From assembly GCA_963664365.1 (NCBI GenBank), contig OY761144.1, forward strand, positions 248,001 to 312,000: a stretch of DNA of 64,000 nt, in the 5' to 3' direction. This stretch comes from VXRN01 sp963664365 (GTDB lineage: Bacteria > Chloroflexota > Dehalococcoidia > Lucifugimonadales > UBA1123). A model generated the notes under the pieces. It saw only the letters and a program-made list of their open reading frames with translations. It ran no database searches and was not told the DNA's origin. Made by a program: the position numbers and the translations under genes. Shown piece by piece: positions 16,154-25,169 of this stretch. The first letter of the stretch is position 1, and the number at the start of each line of letters is the position of its first letter.

Positions 16154-17131
16154 ATGAACGGTGACGTAGTCCTCAGGGTCGAAGACCTGCGGACCTACTT
16201 CCACATGAACTCAGGCGTCGTGAAGGCCATTGACGGCATCAGCTTCGACCTGTGCAGAGGCGAGACCCTCGGCATCGTCGGCGAGTCCGGCTGCGGCAAG
16301 AGCATGACCGCCTGGTCCATCCTGGGCCTCGTGCCGGAGCCGTTTGGCCGCATCGAGAGCGGCCGTATCCTCTACATGGGCGAAGACCTCCTCCAGAAGG
16401 ACTCCCACGAGATGCGCGAGATTCGCGGCAAGGGCATCTGCATGGTCATGCAAGACCCCCTCACGTCCCTAAACCCCGTGTACAACATCGCCACACAGAT
16501 GCTGGAGACCCTCAGAATGGACTCCAACGAGCCCGCTTCTCGACTGCGCGAGCGGGCGGCGAAACTGCTCTCGAATGTCGGCATCCCATCGCCCGAAGCC
16601 CGACTGGAAGCCTTCCCGCATCAGATGAGCGGCGGTATGCGGCAGCGAATCGTCGGCTCCATAGCCATGTCCCGCTCTCCCAGCATTCTGATCGCCGACG
16701 AGCCGACAACCTCTCTGGACGCCACCATTCAGCTTCAATACCTCCGCCTGCTGAAAGACGTTCAGGCAGAGACCGGCGCCGCCATCATCTTCATTACTCA
16801 CGACTTCGGCGTCGTGGCCCGCATGTGCGATAGAGTCGCCGTCATGTACGCAGGCAAGATTGTCGAACAGGCCGACGTCGTGGAGCTCTTTGATAACCCA
16901 TCGCACCCATATACGCAGGCCCTCTTGAAATCGGTGCCGGACCTCAGTGAAGACGTGGAGCATCTGCCATCCATCGAAGGACAGCCTCCCTCCCTCGATG
17001 ACCTGCCTGTCGGATGTTCCTTCGCCCCTCGCTGTGAGTACGCATTCGAGAAGTGCGAGGAGTATCCGCCCGAGTTCACGATTGCGGATCAACACCTGGT
17101 TCGCTGCTGGAGGCATGACGGTGCAGACTAA
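16154..17131 (+). CDS. dppD: Peptide ABC transporter ATPase, DppD-like
   Basis: This 325-residue ATPase has Walker A GESGCGKS near 48-55, Q-loop MVMQDPLTSLNP, signature MSGGMRQRI, Walker B ILIADEPTTSLD and the H-loop FITHDFGVVARMCD. The C-terminal oligopeptide-ABC extension CSFAPRCEYAFEKCEEYPPEF has the Cys cluster of this family. With DppF it forms the heterodimeric motor of a di/oligopeptide or nickel importer at the inner face of the membrane. Its own permease is only a fragment upstream, and no binding protein is next to it. It overlaps dppF slightly. Confidence 0.92.
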   Translation: MNGDVVLRVEDLRTYFHMNSGVVKAIDGISFDLCRGETLGIVGESGCGKSMTAWSILGLVPEPFGRIESGRILYMGEDLLQKDSHEMREIRGKGICMVMQDPLTSLNPVYNIATQMLETLRMDSNEPASRLRERAAKLLSNVGIPSPEARLEAFPHQMSGGMRQRIVGSIAMSRSPSILIADEPTTSLDATIQLQYLRLLKDVQAETGAAIIFITHDFGVVARMCDRVAVMYAGKIVEQADVVELFDNPSHPYTQALLKSVPDLSEDVEHLPSIEGQPPSLDDLPVGCSFAPRCEYAFEKCEEYPPEFTIADQHLVRCWRHDGAD

Positions 17132-18110
17132 CGGCCACAGAGACGACGGCAGCCTGATACGGGTTGCCAACCTAAAGAAACACTATCCCGTAACCAAGGG
17201 CCTCGTCATTCAGCGTACCGTCGGCCAGGTCAAAGCCGTGGACGGCATCAACTTCAACATCCCCGTGGGAGAGACCTACAGCCTCGTGGGAGAGTCCGGC
17301 TGTGGCAAGACCACGACGTCACGGCAGATCCTCATGGTGGAGACGCCAACCGAAGGGGACATCTACTACCGGGGCAAGTCCATCAGAGAGTTCGACAGGC
17401 AGGAGAGAAACGAGTTTCGCGCTTCCGTACAGGCCGTTTTCCAAGACCCTTGGAGCTCGCTCAACCCCAGGATGCGCGTTAGCTCAATCATCTCCGAGCC
17501 GCTCATAACGCACCAGCGCCTCACGAAACAGGAGGTCAAGGCTAGAGTGGACGAGCTCCTGGGAGTGGTCGGCCTACAACCCTTTCACGGCAGTAGATAC
17601 CCTCACGAGTTCAGCGGCGGTCAGCGCCAACGTATCGCCATAGCCCGCGCCCTCTCGACACAGCCCAAGCTCATCGTGCTGGACGAGCCGGTCTCCGCCC
17701 TGGACGTCTCCATCCGCGCCCAGATTCTGAACCTCCTAAAAGAGCTTCAGCGCGCGTACAATCTCAGCTATCTTCTAATCTCTCACAATCTCGCCAACGT
17801 TCGCTATATGAGCCAGAAAGTCGGTGTCATGTACCTCGGCAAGCTGATCGAGGAAGCGGAACCCGCCGAACTCTTCACGAACCCTCTCCATCCCTACACA
17901 AGAGCGCTTATCTCAGCCTCGCTGCCCGCCCACCCCAGACGCCAGCGCGAAGAGATCGTCCTCCCGGGCGAGGTACCCAGCCCCCTCAACCCGCCAACCG
18001 GTTGCAACCTGCACCCGCGCTGTCCCGTAGCCTTCGAGCCGTGCCCGGACGAGGCGCCTGAGCTGAAAGAAGCCGCGCCGGACCACATAGTGGCCTGCCA
18101 CCTCTACTAA
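17121..18110 (+). CDS. dppF: Peptide ABC transporter ATPase, DppF-like
   Basis: The 329-residue protein has Walker A GESGCGKTT, Q-loop VFQDPWSSLNPRM, signature FSGGQRQRIAIARAL, Walker B LIVLDEPVSALD and the C-terminal NLHPRCPVAFEPCPDE extension. ATG 17115 lies only 1 nt from the GGAGG at 17109-17113, while GTG 17121 has a 7-nt spacing, so GTG is preferred. The start overlaps the last codons of dppD, and the stop overlaps the convergent FAD gene by 4 bp. It is the partner ATPase of DppD, probably the only such pair in this window. Confidence 0.92.
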   Translation: MQTNGHRDDGSLIRVANLKKHYPVTKGLVIQRTVGQVKAVDGINFNIPVGETYSLVGESGCGKTTTSRQILMVETPTEGDIYYRGKSIREFDRQERNEFRASVQAVFQDPWSSLNPRMRVSSIISEPLITHQRLTKQEVKARVDELLGVVGLQPFHGSRYPHEFSGGQRQRIAIARALSTQPKLIVLDEPVSALDVSIRAQILNLLKELQRAYNLSYLLISHNLANVRYMSQKVGVMYLGKLIEEAEPAELFTNPLHPYTRALISASLPAHPRRQREEIVLPGEVPSPLNPPTGCNLHPRCPVAFEPCPDEAPELKEAAPDHIVACHLY

Positions 18111-19246
18111 TCCGATTCGTCCCCAGACTTCCCAAAGCGCGAAAGACCGAACCCACCAACCGGAACATCGGTCACGCCGCGCACAACCATGTCCGCCACC
18201 GCCTTCCCGATTCCGGGACTGAGCAGAATCCCCTTCTTTCCGGCCCCCGTCGCCAGATACACGTTGTCCCATCCCGGCGCCTTGCCTACTATCGGCAGCC
18301 AGTCAGGGGTCAGTGGCCTGAGACACGCCGTGTGCAGTACCAATTCCGCGTCCCCCATCGCCGGCATCAACCTCACCGCTCCATCCATCAAAGTTCTCTT
18401 CGCCGAATCTGACGGACTCGCATCGAACCCCTTCCTCTCCTCCGTCGCCCCGATCCACACTTGGTCGCGCTCGCGCCGATACAGAGTCACCCCTGCGCCC
18501 TGAAAGTCGCGCTCCGTCGGACTCCGGCGCGGACGCATCCTCAGTATCTCCCCCTTGTACGGCTCCACCGGAACCTCGACTCCGAGCCATCTCCCGACAT
18601 CTTCCGACCACGGCCCCGCTGCAAGCGCCACCGCACCGCAGGGTATCTTCCCGCTCTCCGTCACCACTGAAGTCACCCTGCCGCCGCGAGTCTCTATCCC
18701 AATCACGGCGCCGGACACCATCTCCGCGCCCATCTTCTCAGCCGTACTTCCAAGCGCCTGAGTATATCGGTAGCTGTCGAGCGCGCCGTTGCCCGATGTT
18801 TCCAGAGCGCACAGCGCATCATTGGAAATACGCGGCTCCAGTTCTCTCAGTTCGTCACGGTTCAACCACACCGCGCTGAACGAATCGTCCGCCGAATCGA
18901 AGGCGTCGAAGGACGCCCCCAATTCAGCCACGTCCGACTCGTCGAACGCTACCCTAACCAAAGAGGTCACTCTCGGCCCGAAGTCGATCCCCGACCGCTC
19001 CACAAGGTCCGGCCAAATCTCCTTGTGCATCCTGAACGACGTGATCGCCAGCGGAGCCAGCGGCCCCGGTATTCCCGCCCCCTCCAGAGGGTTCAACCCG
19101 CCGGCAGAGTACCCCGACGCGTGCGCCGCTACCCCGTCTCGCTCGACTATCGTCGCTCCCACTCCTTCCCTACCCAGATAGTAGGCCGCCGCGCACCCCA
19201 TCGCTCCCGCGCCCACGATCGCCACGTCGTTGAGTTCACCGCTCAT
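18107..19246 (-). CDS. FAD-dependent oxidoreductase, DAO (sarcosine/glycine oxidase-like) family
   Basis: The 379-residue protein starts with the FAD fold DVAIVGAGAMGCAAAYYLGREG (GxGxxG) and IVERD, followed by ASGYSAGGLNP, which matches the flavin-contact ASxxNAG region of D-amino-acid oxidase relatives. The C-terminus CLRPLTPDWLPIVGKAPGWDNVYLATGAGKKGI is the family's second FAD contact (PIIG, ATGHGRxG). It should oxidise a secondary or primary amine of an amino acid. The usual thiamine-pathway ThiO would be of similar size, and thiL lies 0.8 kb away, but nothing else supports thiO. It is convergent with dppF. Confidence 0.88.
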   Translation of the reverse strand: MSGELNDVAIVGAGAMGCAAAYYLGREGVGATIVERDGVAAHASGYSAGGLNPLEGAGIPGPLAPLAITSFRMHKEIWPDLVERSGIDFGPRVTSLVRVAFDESDVAELGASFDAFDSADDSFSAVWLNRDELRELEPRISNDALCALETSGNGALDSYRYTQALGSTAEKMGAEMVSGAVIGIETRGGRVTSVVTESGKIPCGAVALAAGPWSEDVGRWLGVEVPVEPYKGEILRMRPRRSPTERDFQGAGVTLYRRERDQVWIGATEERKGFDASPSDSAKRTLMDGAVRLMPAMGDAELVLHTACLRPLTPDWLPIVGKAPGWDNVYLATGAGKKGILLSPGIGKAVADMVVRGVTDVPVGGFGLSRFGKSGDESD

Positions 19247-19372
19247 TCATGATCCCCCGTGTCCGGTCAACATAACCCAAGCCTGAGAATATGGTACAGC
19301 ATAACAGTGTGATAAGCTGGCAGACAGCAACTCGGAACCGCCACGACCGGACCGCACGAGGGTTTCTGGCAA

Positions 19373-20056
19373 TTGACGAAACGCCTGCTGGACATTGCGC
19401 TCGCCGGCATTATGCTAATACTGGCCTCTCCGGTCATTCTGGCTACTGCCCTGCTGATCTTCGTCGTCAGTCCCGGATCGGTTCTATACCGTCCGAAGCG
19501 GGTGGGACTGCATGGCCGCGCCTTCACCATGTTCAAGCTGCGCACCATGCGCCTGAGCCACGAATCCGGAGGCAGCGTCATCACCGCCAAGCACGATCCC
19601 AGGCTTATTCCCATGGCCCGCTGGATGCGCCGCTTCAAGCTCGACGAGCTCCCCCAGCTTATCAACATCCTGAAGGGAGACATGGCCGTCGTCGGCCCAA
19701 GAGCGAGACATCCCAAGATCGTAAGCTGCTACCGGACTCCGACTCAGCGGGAAACCCTCGAAGTCCTGCCCGGCCTGACCAGCCCCGGAAGCATCTATGC
19801 CCTTACGCACGGTGAGAACGTGCTGGACTCCGACGATCCCGAAACCGTCTATCTGAAGCGCGTCCTGCCCACAAAGCTGGCTCTCGATGTCGTCTATGTG
19901 CGCGAAGCCTCACTCGCATACGATCTGAGGCTCATCTTTCGCACCGTCGGAGTCATCCTGAATCTCTGGGGAGCGCGGTCAGACCCGCCCGAATTGGAAA
20001 GAGCCAAACCCTTCATTGAACCCGTGGAAGTTCCCGGCGGCGGAGTTGAGGGGTGA
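19373..20056 (+). CDS. Bacterial sugar transferase (polyisoprenyl-phosphate sugar phosphotransferase)
   Basis: The 227-residue protein has an N-terminal membrane helix (DIALAGIMLILASPVILATALLIF) followed by the family core: KRVGLHGRAFTMFKLRTM and RWMRRFKLDELPQLINILKGDMAVVGPRARHP. These are the conserved blocks of WcaJ/PglC-type enzymes, with the KxDE active-site pair in FKLDELPQ. It transfers a sugar phosphate from a nucleotide sugar to a lipid carrier to start a surface polysaccharide. The start is TTG 19373 (MTKRLLD); no ATG fits better. No other glycan gene is adjacent. It is followed 24 bp later by thiL, possibly co-transcribed. Confidence 0.9.
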   Translation: MTKRLLDIALAGIMLILASPVILATALLIFVVSPGSVLYRPKRVGLHGRAFTMFKLRTMRLSHESGGSVITAKHDPRLIPMARWMRRFKLDELPQLINILKGDMAVVGPRARHPKIVSCYRTPTQRETLEVLPGLTSPGSIYALTHGENVLDSDDPETVYLKRVLPTKLALDVVYVREASLAYDLRLIFRTVGVILNLWGARSDPPELERAKPFIEPVEVPGGGVEG

Positions 20057-20080
20057 ACCGTCTAAAACTATAATTCCGAC

Positions 20081-21106
20081 ATGCTTGTCCAAGATGTCGG
20101 AGAGTTTGAGCTTATCGACCTGCTGGAGTCGTCGATCCGGCAGCGAAACTCCGCGCGGGTTGCGGCCTTGCGAGAACGAGGGATAGAGGTCACGCTCGGC
20201 ATCGGCGACGACGCCGCCGCATGGACTCAGCCCGCCATGACCGTCGTCTCCACCACGGACACGATGGTTGACGGCGTTCACTTCACGGCGAACACCACCG
20301 GTTGGCATGACCTCGGCTGGAAGGCGATGGCCTCGAACCTAAGCGACGTGGCCGCCATGGGCTGCGCTCCGACGCTCGCGCTGGTGACACTGGGTCTGCG
20401 GGGAGACATCCCCGTCGGTGGCCTCGAGGCCATGTACTCAGGTATGATGGACGCCTGCGAGTCTGGCGGCTGCGCGATTGCAGGCGGCGATATCGTGAGA
20501 TCAGACGCCCTATTCGTGACCGTCGCGCTCCAGGGCGTCGCCCCTCAGAACGCGGCGCTACTCACGCGCGGCGCGGCGTCCGAGGGGGACGCGCTCGCGG
20601 TCACCGGATACCTCGGATCGTCGGCCGGCGGACTCAGACTTCTGCTCGACCCCGACGATGCGCCCGTCATCTCCCAAGAAGCGAGAGCGCATCTCACGTC
20701 GGCGCACAACAGGCCCACGCCGCGCATTCACGCCGGACAGACGCTCAGAAAGCTCGGCGTCCGGTGCGCTATGGACGTTAGCGACGGCCTGATCGCGGAC
20801 GTTGAAAAACTCTGCGTTGCCAGTGGCGTCTCGGCGTCTATCGACATCGACGCCGTGCCGGTGCATCCCTATCTCAAAGAGGCATTCCCTGACTCTTGGA
20901 GAGAGCTTGCGCTGACCGGAGGTGAGGACTATGAGTTGGTATTCACAGCCGACCAAGATACCATGCGAGCCGTCGTGAACGAGCTCGGAGATCCGGTCAC
21001 GGTCATAGGAAGGATCGAACGCGGCGACGGGAGCGTGAGCGTCGAGGACGCAAGCGGACGAAGCGTGCCGTTCGCTGGCACGGGCTGGGACCACTTCGCG
21101 GGATGA
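20081..21106 (+). CDS. thiL: Thiamine-monophosphate kinase
   Basis: The 341-residue protein matches ThiL: GIGDDAAAWTQP, STDTMVDGVHF, WKAMASNLSDVAAMGCAP, and GGDIVRSDALFVTVALQG. The C-terminal DVSDGLIADVEKLC and LTGGEDYELVFTA follow in order. It phosphorylates thiamine monophosphate to the diphosphate cofactor using ATP in the cytoplasm. It lies 24 bp after the sugar transferase, so it may be read from the same transcript. No TPP riboswitch was seen upstream. The ATG at 20081 is the start; the N-terminal residues MLVQDVGEFELID fit the family. Confidence 0.93.
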   Translation: MLVQDVGEFELIDLLESSIRQRNSARVAALRERGIEVTLGIGDDAAAWTQPAMTVVSTTDTMVDGVHFTANTTGWHDLGWKAMASNLSDVAAMGCAPTLALVTLGLRGDIPVGGLEAMYSGMMDACESGGCAIAGGDIVRSDALFVTVALQGVAPQNAALLTRGAASEGDALAVTGYLGSSAGGLRLLLDPDDAPVISQEARAHLTSAHNRPTPRIHAGQTLRKLGVRCAMDVSDGLIADVEKLCVASGVSASIDIDAVPVHPYLKEAFPDSWRELALTGGEDYELVFTADQDTMRAVVNELGDPVTVIGRIERGDGSVSVEDASGRSVPFAGTGWDHFAG

Positions 21107-21263
21107 CATCATGAGAGCAACCCGTCGATATAGAAACTAGGGCAAACGCATCATAGACCGCGCCGGTTTTCCAATACGCTTGATACGCCCCTTGGATTAG
21201 AGGAGAATGATTACTCTCCAAGTCGAAGCATAGTTGCGTTATACTAACGGGAGAGTTCGAGTG

Positions 21264-21701
21264 ATGTCAGGTGAATCGCGTAATCTGTACTCGCCCCTCA
21301 GCATCAGCAGGGAGTTGCTGCCTTGGTGTGTCTGGGCAATCTGTCTGCTGACAATGATCTGGACCGCGCTCACGGCGTGGGAAGAAGTATCGAGCGGCAG
21401 ACACGCGAACATTCTCGATACCTCGCTTGCGGTCGGGTCGAACGCGGCGGATGGCGTACCGCTTATCATAGTCTTTTCGATACTGGGAGTAATGGTCGGA
21501 AACTTCATCTCAGGAGGTGGAATAATGATAATGGCGCGAGCTACCAGAGATTATCTGTACGACAAGATCGAGCGCCAACGCGAAAGGCTCCGGGAAGAGG
21601 GCCGGGAAGCCTTGGCTGCCGAGGTAGAGGCTTGGAATCTGCGACGCCTGGATGCTGAGAGGCGCGGAGAACCCTTCGATGAGCCACCCCCGAGCGCGTA
21701 G
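21264..21701 (+). CDS. Small membrane protein with C-terminal coiled-coil, unknown function
   Basis: ATG 21264 is preferred over 21234 because GGGAGAG lies about 9 nt upstream. The 145-residue product has two hydrophobic segments (LLPWCVWAICLLTMIWTAL and VPLIIVFSILGVMVGNF), then a basic/acidic helix (DYLYDKIERQRERLREEGREALAAEVEAW) and a Pro-rich tail FDEPPPS. I recall similar tails in Chloroflexota proteins, with no known role. It overlaps the start of the downstream acyl-CoA ligase, so translation is probably coupled. A TATACT hexamer at 21240-21245 may be its -10 box. Confidence 0.7.
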   Translation: MSGESRNLYSPLSISRELLPWCVWAICLLTMIWTALTAWEEVSSGRHANILDTSLAVGSNAADGVPLIIVFSILGVMVGNFISGGGIMIMARATRDYLYDKIERQRERLREEGREALAAEVEAWNLRRLDAERRGEPFDEPPPSA

Positions 21702-23325
21702 CGCAGCCCCAAGACCCAGCCATGACCGCACAAAGCTAACCGTCCAAGAGATGCGGAAGTCGCTCGCGCCATACGCGCCTTATCCGTTGCAGGACCTCTT
21801 AACTCGGGCCGCGGGCAGTTACGGAAGTAAGCTGGCCGTCATCGACGGGGACCGCAGATTCACCTACGCGCAGCTATCGGAGCGCTCCAACCGGTTCGCG
21901 TCGGCCCTGGCAAAGCTGGGCGTCCAAAAGGGCGACCGTGTCGCCATACTAGCGCCCAACTGCGTCGAGTTCATCATAGCGGTCTATGGCATCCTGAAGG
22001 CAGGGGCGATAGCCAGCACGGTCAACTCCGGGTACCGGGAGCGCGAGGTCGCGCACCAACTCAACGACAGCGGCGCCTCGACCCTAGTGATCCACGAATC
22101 ACTGAAGCCGCTGGCCGACGCCGTGCGAGGAGATGTCCCGGCGCTGACGAGACAGATCGTCATCAAGCCGGACTCTTCAGAAGAAGGCTCATTCTGGAGC
22201 CTGCTAGAAAACGCCCCGGCCACGCCGCCAAGCGTGTCTATCAACCCGATGGAAGACGTCGCCATGCTCCCCTACTCATCGGGCACAACGGGCCTGAGCA
22301 AGGGCGTCATGCTCACGCACCACAACCTGACCTCCAACGTGCGGCAGTTCCTCGAACGCGAGAACGAGCAGGCGACCATAAGAGAAGACGACGTCATTCT
22401 CACGCACCTGCCACTCTTCCACATCTACGGCATGAACGTGCTGATGAACGGCGCCATCGGCGCGGGCGCCACCCAGGTACTCATGGGAAGGTTCGACATG
22501 GACGAGTTCCTGTCGCTGCTATCCACACATCGCGTGTCGATGCTGTTCACCGTGCCCCCGGTGGGACTTGGCCTGACTCAGTATCCGGGTGTCGCGGAAC
22601 ATGACCTGTCCGCGCTCAGAGTCGGGTTCTTCGGCGCCGCGCCTCTGTCCGCCGACATGCAGCAGCGCGTCCAAGATGCGCTCGCCGCTCCCGTCGTTCA
22701 GGGATACGGCCTGACCGAGACGTCACCCGTCACAAATGCCGACTTCATCGAGCCGCACCTGGCCCGCCCCGGTTCGATCGGCCCCGCCATGCCGGACACC
22801 GAAGAGAAGGTCGTGGACCTCGAAACGGGCGATTCTGAGGTCCCTCCCGGTGAGACGGGCGAGCTTCTCATTCGCGGCCCACAGGTGATGAAGGGGTACT
22901 ACGAAAACCGGCAGGCGACGGCGGAGGCAATCACCGAAGACGGCTGGCTGCGGACCGGAGACATCGTGCGCATGGACGCCGACGGATACGTCTGGGTCCT
23001 CGACCGCAAGAAGGAGCTTATCAAGTACAAGGGCTTCCAGGTGCCGCCCGCCGAGATCGAGGGCGTGCTCTTGGAGCATGAGGGTATCGCCGACGCCGCC
23101 GTCATTGGCAAGGCGGACCTCGAAGCGGGCGAGATACCCAAAGCGTTCGTCGTCCGAAAGTCGGGGGCCGAGATCACGGCAGACCAGGTCATGGACTTCG
23201 TGGCGACCAAACTCGCGACGTTCAAGCACGTCCGCGAGGTCGAGTTCATAGACGCCGTGCCCAAGAACCCCTCAGGCAAGATACTAAGGCGCGCGCTTAT
23301 CGACCTTGAGCGCAGCCGCTCATAG
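21679..23325 (+). CDS. Acyl/aryl-CoA ligase, AMP-binding (4-coumarate-CoA ligase-like)
   Basis: The roughly 548-residue enzyme carries the adenylation signatures in order: PYSSGTTGLSKGVMLTHHNL (A3 P-loop), GYGLTETSPV (A5), GWLRTGDIVRMDADGYVWVLDRKKELIKYKGF (A7-A8) and KNPSGKILRR (A10 Lys). It activates a carboxylic acid to acyl-AMP and then acyl-CoA. The size and PLFHIYGMNVLM motif suggest the 4-coumarate/fatty-acid type, but the substrate is unknown. Several starts are possible; MSHPRARS at 21679 has a GGAGAA site. It overlaps the membrane protein upstream by 23 bp and ends next to the NAPRT gene. Confidence 0.92.
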   Translation: MSHPRARSAAPRPSHDRTKLTVQEMRKSLAPYAPYPLQDLLTRAAGSYGSKLAVIDGDRRFTYAQLSERSNRFASALAKLGVQKGDRVAILAPNCVEFIIAVYGILKAGAIASTVNSGYREREVAHQLNDSGASTLVIHESLKPLADAVRGDVPALTRQIVIKPDSSEEGSFWSLLENAPATPPSVSINPMEDVAMLPYSSGTTGLSKGVMLTHHNLTSNVRQFLERENEQATIREDDVILTHLPLFHIYGMNVLMNGAIGAGATQVLMGRFDMDEFLSLLSTHRVSMLFTVPPVGLGLTQYPGVAEHDLSALRVGFFGAAPLSADMQQRVQDALAAPVVQGYGLTETSPVTNADFIEPHLARPGSIGPAMPDTEEKVVDLETGDSEVPPGETGELLIRGPQVMKGYYENRQATAEAITEDGWLRTGDIVRMDADGYVWVLDRKKELIKYKGFQVPPAEIEGVLLEHEGIADAAVIGKADLEAGEIPKAFVVRKSGAEITADQVMDFVATKLATFKHVREVEFIDAVPKNPSGKILRRALIDLERSRS

Positions 23326-24736
23326 CGTGAACACCCACTCAACAAACGCGCTGTTCACCGACCTCTACCAGCTTACGATGGCCCAGGCCTACTACCGGAG
23401 CGGGCGGTCCGCCGACGCCACCTTCAGCCTGTTCTTCCGCCGGTTCCCGACCAACAGGGCGTACTACGTCTTCTGCGGCCTTGAGACCGCGCTGGACTAC
23501 TTTGAGAGATTCGCCTTCACCTCTGACGACATCGACGCCCTGAAGCAACGCGCCATATTCGACGATGACTTTCTCGACTTCCTGCGCGACCTTCGCCTGA
23601 CGTGCGGCGTCCGCGCGATGGACGAGGGCCAGGTCTTCTTTCCAAACGAGCCGGTCATGGAGGTCAGCGGCCCCATCATCCACTGCCAGCTTGTCGAGAC
23701 CGCGCTGATCAACCTAGTGAACCTGGAGTCGATGCTCGCCACCAAGGCCGCGCGGGTTATCGACGCGGCCCAAGGTCGCGCGGTCGCCGACTTCAGCGCG
23801 CGCCGCACTCACGGGATCGATGCCGCTTTCGCCATGGCGAGGGCCTCTTACATCGCCGGGTTCGCCGGGACCAGCAACGTTGACGCCGCGCTCCGTCTCG
23901 GAATCCCCATGCTCGGAACAATGGCCCACTCGTACGTCTCCTCGTTCGACGACGAGACCGAGGCGTTCCGACAGTACGCCAGGTCGTTCCCCGACAGCAG
24001 CATTTTCCTGGTCGATACCTACGACACCCTGGCCGGCGTGCGGAACGCCATCACGGTCGCCCTGGAGATGGAGGCCGACGGCCACAGCCTCCGCGCCGTT
24101 CGGCTGGACAGCGGAGACCTCGACGACCTATCCCGTCAGGCGCGCGATATGCTGGACGATGCCGGACTCCACCACGTGCAGGTCTTCGCCAGCGGCGGAC
24201 TCGACGAGTACTCCATCGACACACTGTTGAGCAACGGCGCCCCAATCGGCGGCGTCGGCGTCGGAACCCGCGCCGGGACCTCAGCCGACGCGCCCTTCAC
24301 CGACTTCGTGTACAAGCTCGTCGAGTACGATGGCCAGCCGGTCATGAAGCTCAGCGAAGACAAGGTGACACTGCCCGGCCCGAAGCAGGTCCATCGTGCA
24401 TACGACGATAGCGGGACGATGACCCGCGACATCATCCACCATGCAGACCGCCACGCCGACGAACCGCCACCATCCACCTCTCACCCACTGCTGAAACCCG
24501 TCATGGAAGACGGCACACGCACCGGGCCCCTGCCCTTTCTCGACGAAGTACGCGACTTCCACGCGGGCAGGATTCGGGAGATTCCCGATGATCTTCGCGG
24601 CGTCAGACCCTCGGGCAGCTATCCTGTGGACGTATCGGAGATGTTACTGAGATTGTCTCAAGACGAAGAACGGAAGCTTAAGCTAAGTACGACGCAAGAC
24701 GACTCCACTTGCCCCACAAATTGCCGGTTGGTGTAG
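23306..24736 (+). CDS. pncB: Nicotinate phosphoribosyltransferase
   Basis: The 476-residue protein shows TDLYQLTMAQAYYRSG near the N-terminus, DFSARRTHGIDAAFAMARASYIAGFAGTSNV, the phosphorylatable His in TMAHSYVSSFDDE, and GGVGVGTRAGTSADAPFTDFVYKLVEYDG. It converts nicotinate and PRPP to nicotinate mononucleotide for NAD salvage, driven by ATP. The start is uncertain: TTG 23306 overlaps the ligase by 20 bp; GTG 23327 begins just after its stop. The last 40 residues are unusual. Fragments of a second pncB copy occur at 27371-27588 and 28394-28470. Confidence 0.93.
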   Translation: MSAAAHSVNTHSTNALFTDLYQLTMAQAYYRSGRSADATFSLFFRRFPTNRAYYVFCGLETALDYFERFAFTSDDIDALKQRAIFDDDFLDFLRDLRLTCGVRAMDEGQVFFPNEPVMEVSGPIIHCQLVETALINLVNLESMLATKAARVIDAAQGRAVADFSARRTHGIDAAFAMARASYIAGFAGTSNVDAALRLGIPMLGTMAHSYVSSFDDETEAFRQYARSFPDSSIFLVDTYDTLAGVRNAITVALEMEADGHSLRAVRLDSGDLDDLSRQARDMLDDAGLHHVQVFASGGLDEYSIDTLLSNGAPIGGVGVGTRAGTSADAPFTDFVYKLVEYDGQPVMKLSEDKVTLPGPKQVHRAYDDSGTMTRDIIHHADRHADEPPPSTSHPLLKPVMEDGTRTGPLPFLDEVRDFHAGRIREIPDDLRGVRPSGSYPVDVSEMLLRLSQDEERKLKLSTTQDDSTCPTNCRLV

Positions 24737-24783
24737 AATGTAACCTGTAGAAGAACGCCATTGAAAGATAGGAACTGAGAGAG

Positions 24784-25059
24784 ATGACGACGCCGGTACG
24801 CCGACCCAAGGACGAGACTGCCCGCCTCGGCGATGAGATTTACGAGCGGGACATCCGGCCACAGGTCGAAGCCGAGCACGATGGAGAGTACGTCGCCATC
24901 GACGTGGACAGTGGGAAATGGGCGGTCTCCGACGACCTTTTGGCCGCGGCGAAGCGTCTGCGCGCGATGCGCCCGGAGGCTGTCGACGTCTGGACCGTGC
25001 GGGTTGGGTACCGCGCGACAGCCAGCATTGGAGGCGGGTCCCCGCGGAGAACTCAGTGA
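24784..25059 (+). CDS. Small protein typically paired with a clan AA protease
   Basis: This 91-residue protein has DEIYERDIRPQVEAEHDGEYVAIDVDSGKWAVSDD and then LRAMRPEAVDVWTVRVGYRATASIGG. I recall this family in Chloroflexota and Cyanobacteria directly upstream of a retropepsin-like protease gene, and it is arranged that way here. The start ATG 24784 has GAGAGA upstream. The stop overlaps the start of the truncated protease gene as GTGA. No function is known to me. It ends in a Ser/Arg-rich tail. Confidence 0.7.
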   Translation: MTTPVRRPKDETARLGDEIYERDIRPQVEAEHDGEYVAIDVDSGKWAVSDDLLAAAKRLRAMRPEAVDVWTVRVGYRATASIGGGSPRRTQ

Positions 25060-25169
25060 TCGAAGGTGTCGTGAACGCCAACTATGAAGCCGTCATAACC
25101 GTCCAAGTGCGTGGCCGCGCGGAACGTAGAATCTGGTACAATCTTGTCCGGACTAGGACAATCCAATGA
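25056..25169 (+). pseudogene. Truncated clan AA aspartic protease
   Basis: The GTG at 25056 overlaps the upstream stop. The encoded VIEGVVNANYEAVITVQVRGRAERR matches the N-terminus of retropepsin-like clan AA proteases, but the active-site DTG motif and everything beyond is missing. Similarity stops exactly where the duplicated 762-bp unit starts (25119), so that unit interrupts or replaced the gene. Confidence 0.7.
25134..25142 (+). promoter_or_regulatory. Extended -10 promoter of copy A
   Basis: TGG followed by TACAAT (25137-25142) forms an extended -10 element 24 bp before the ATG at 25166. The same bases are present in copy B at 27611-27619. Confidence 0.45.

Noticed and set aside
20057..20080. 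TPP riboswitch or tryptophan attenuator near thiL or trpC
   Set aside because: The leaders are too short or show no conserved motif, so neither was called.
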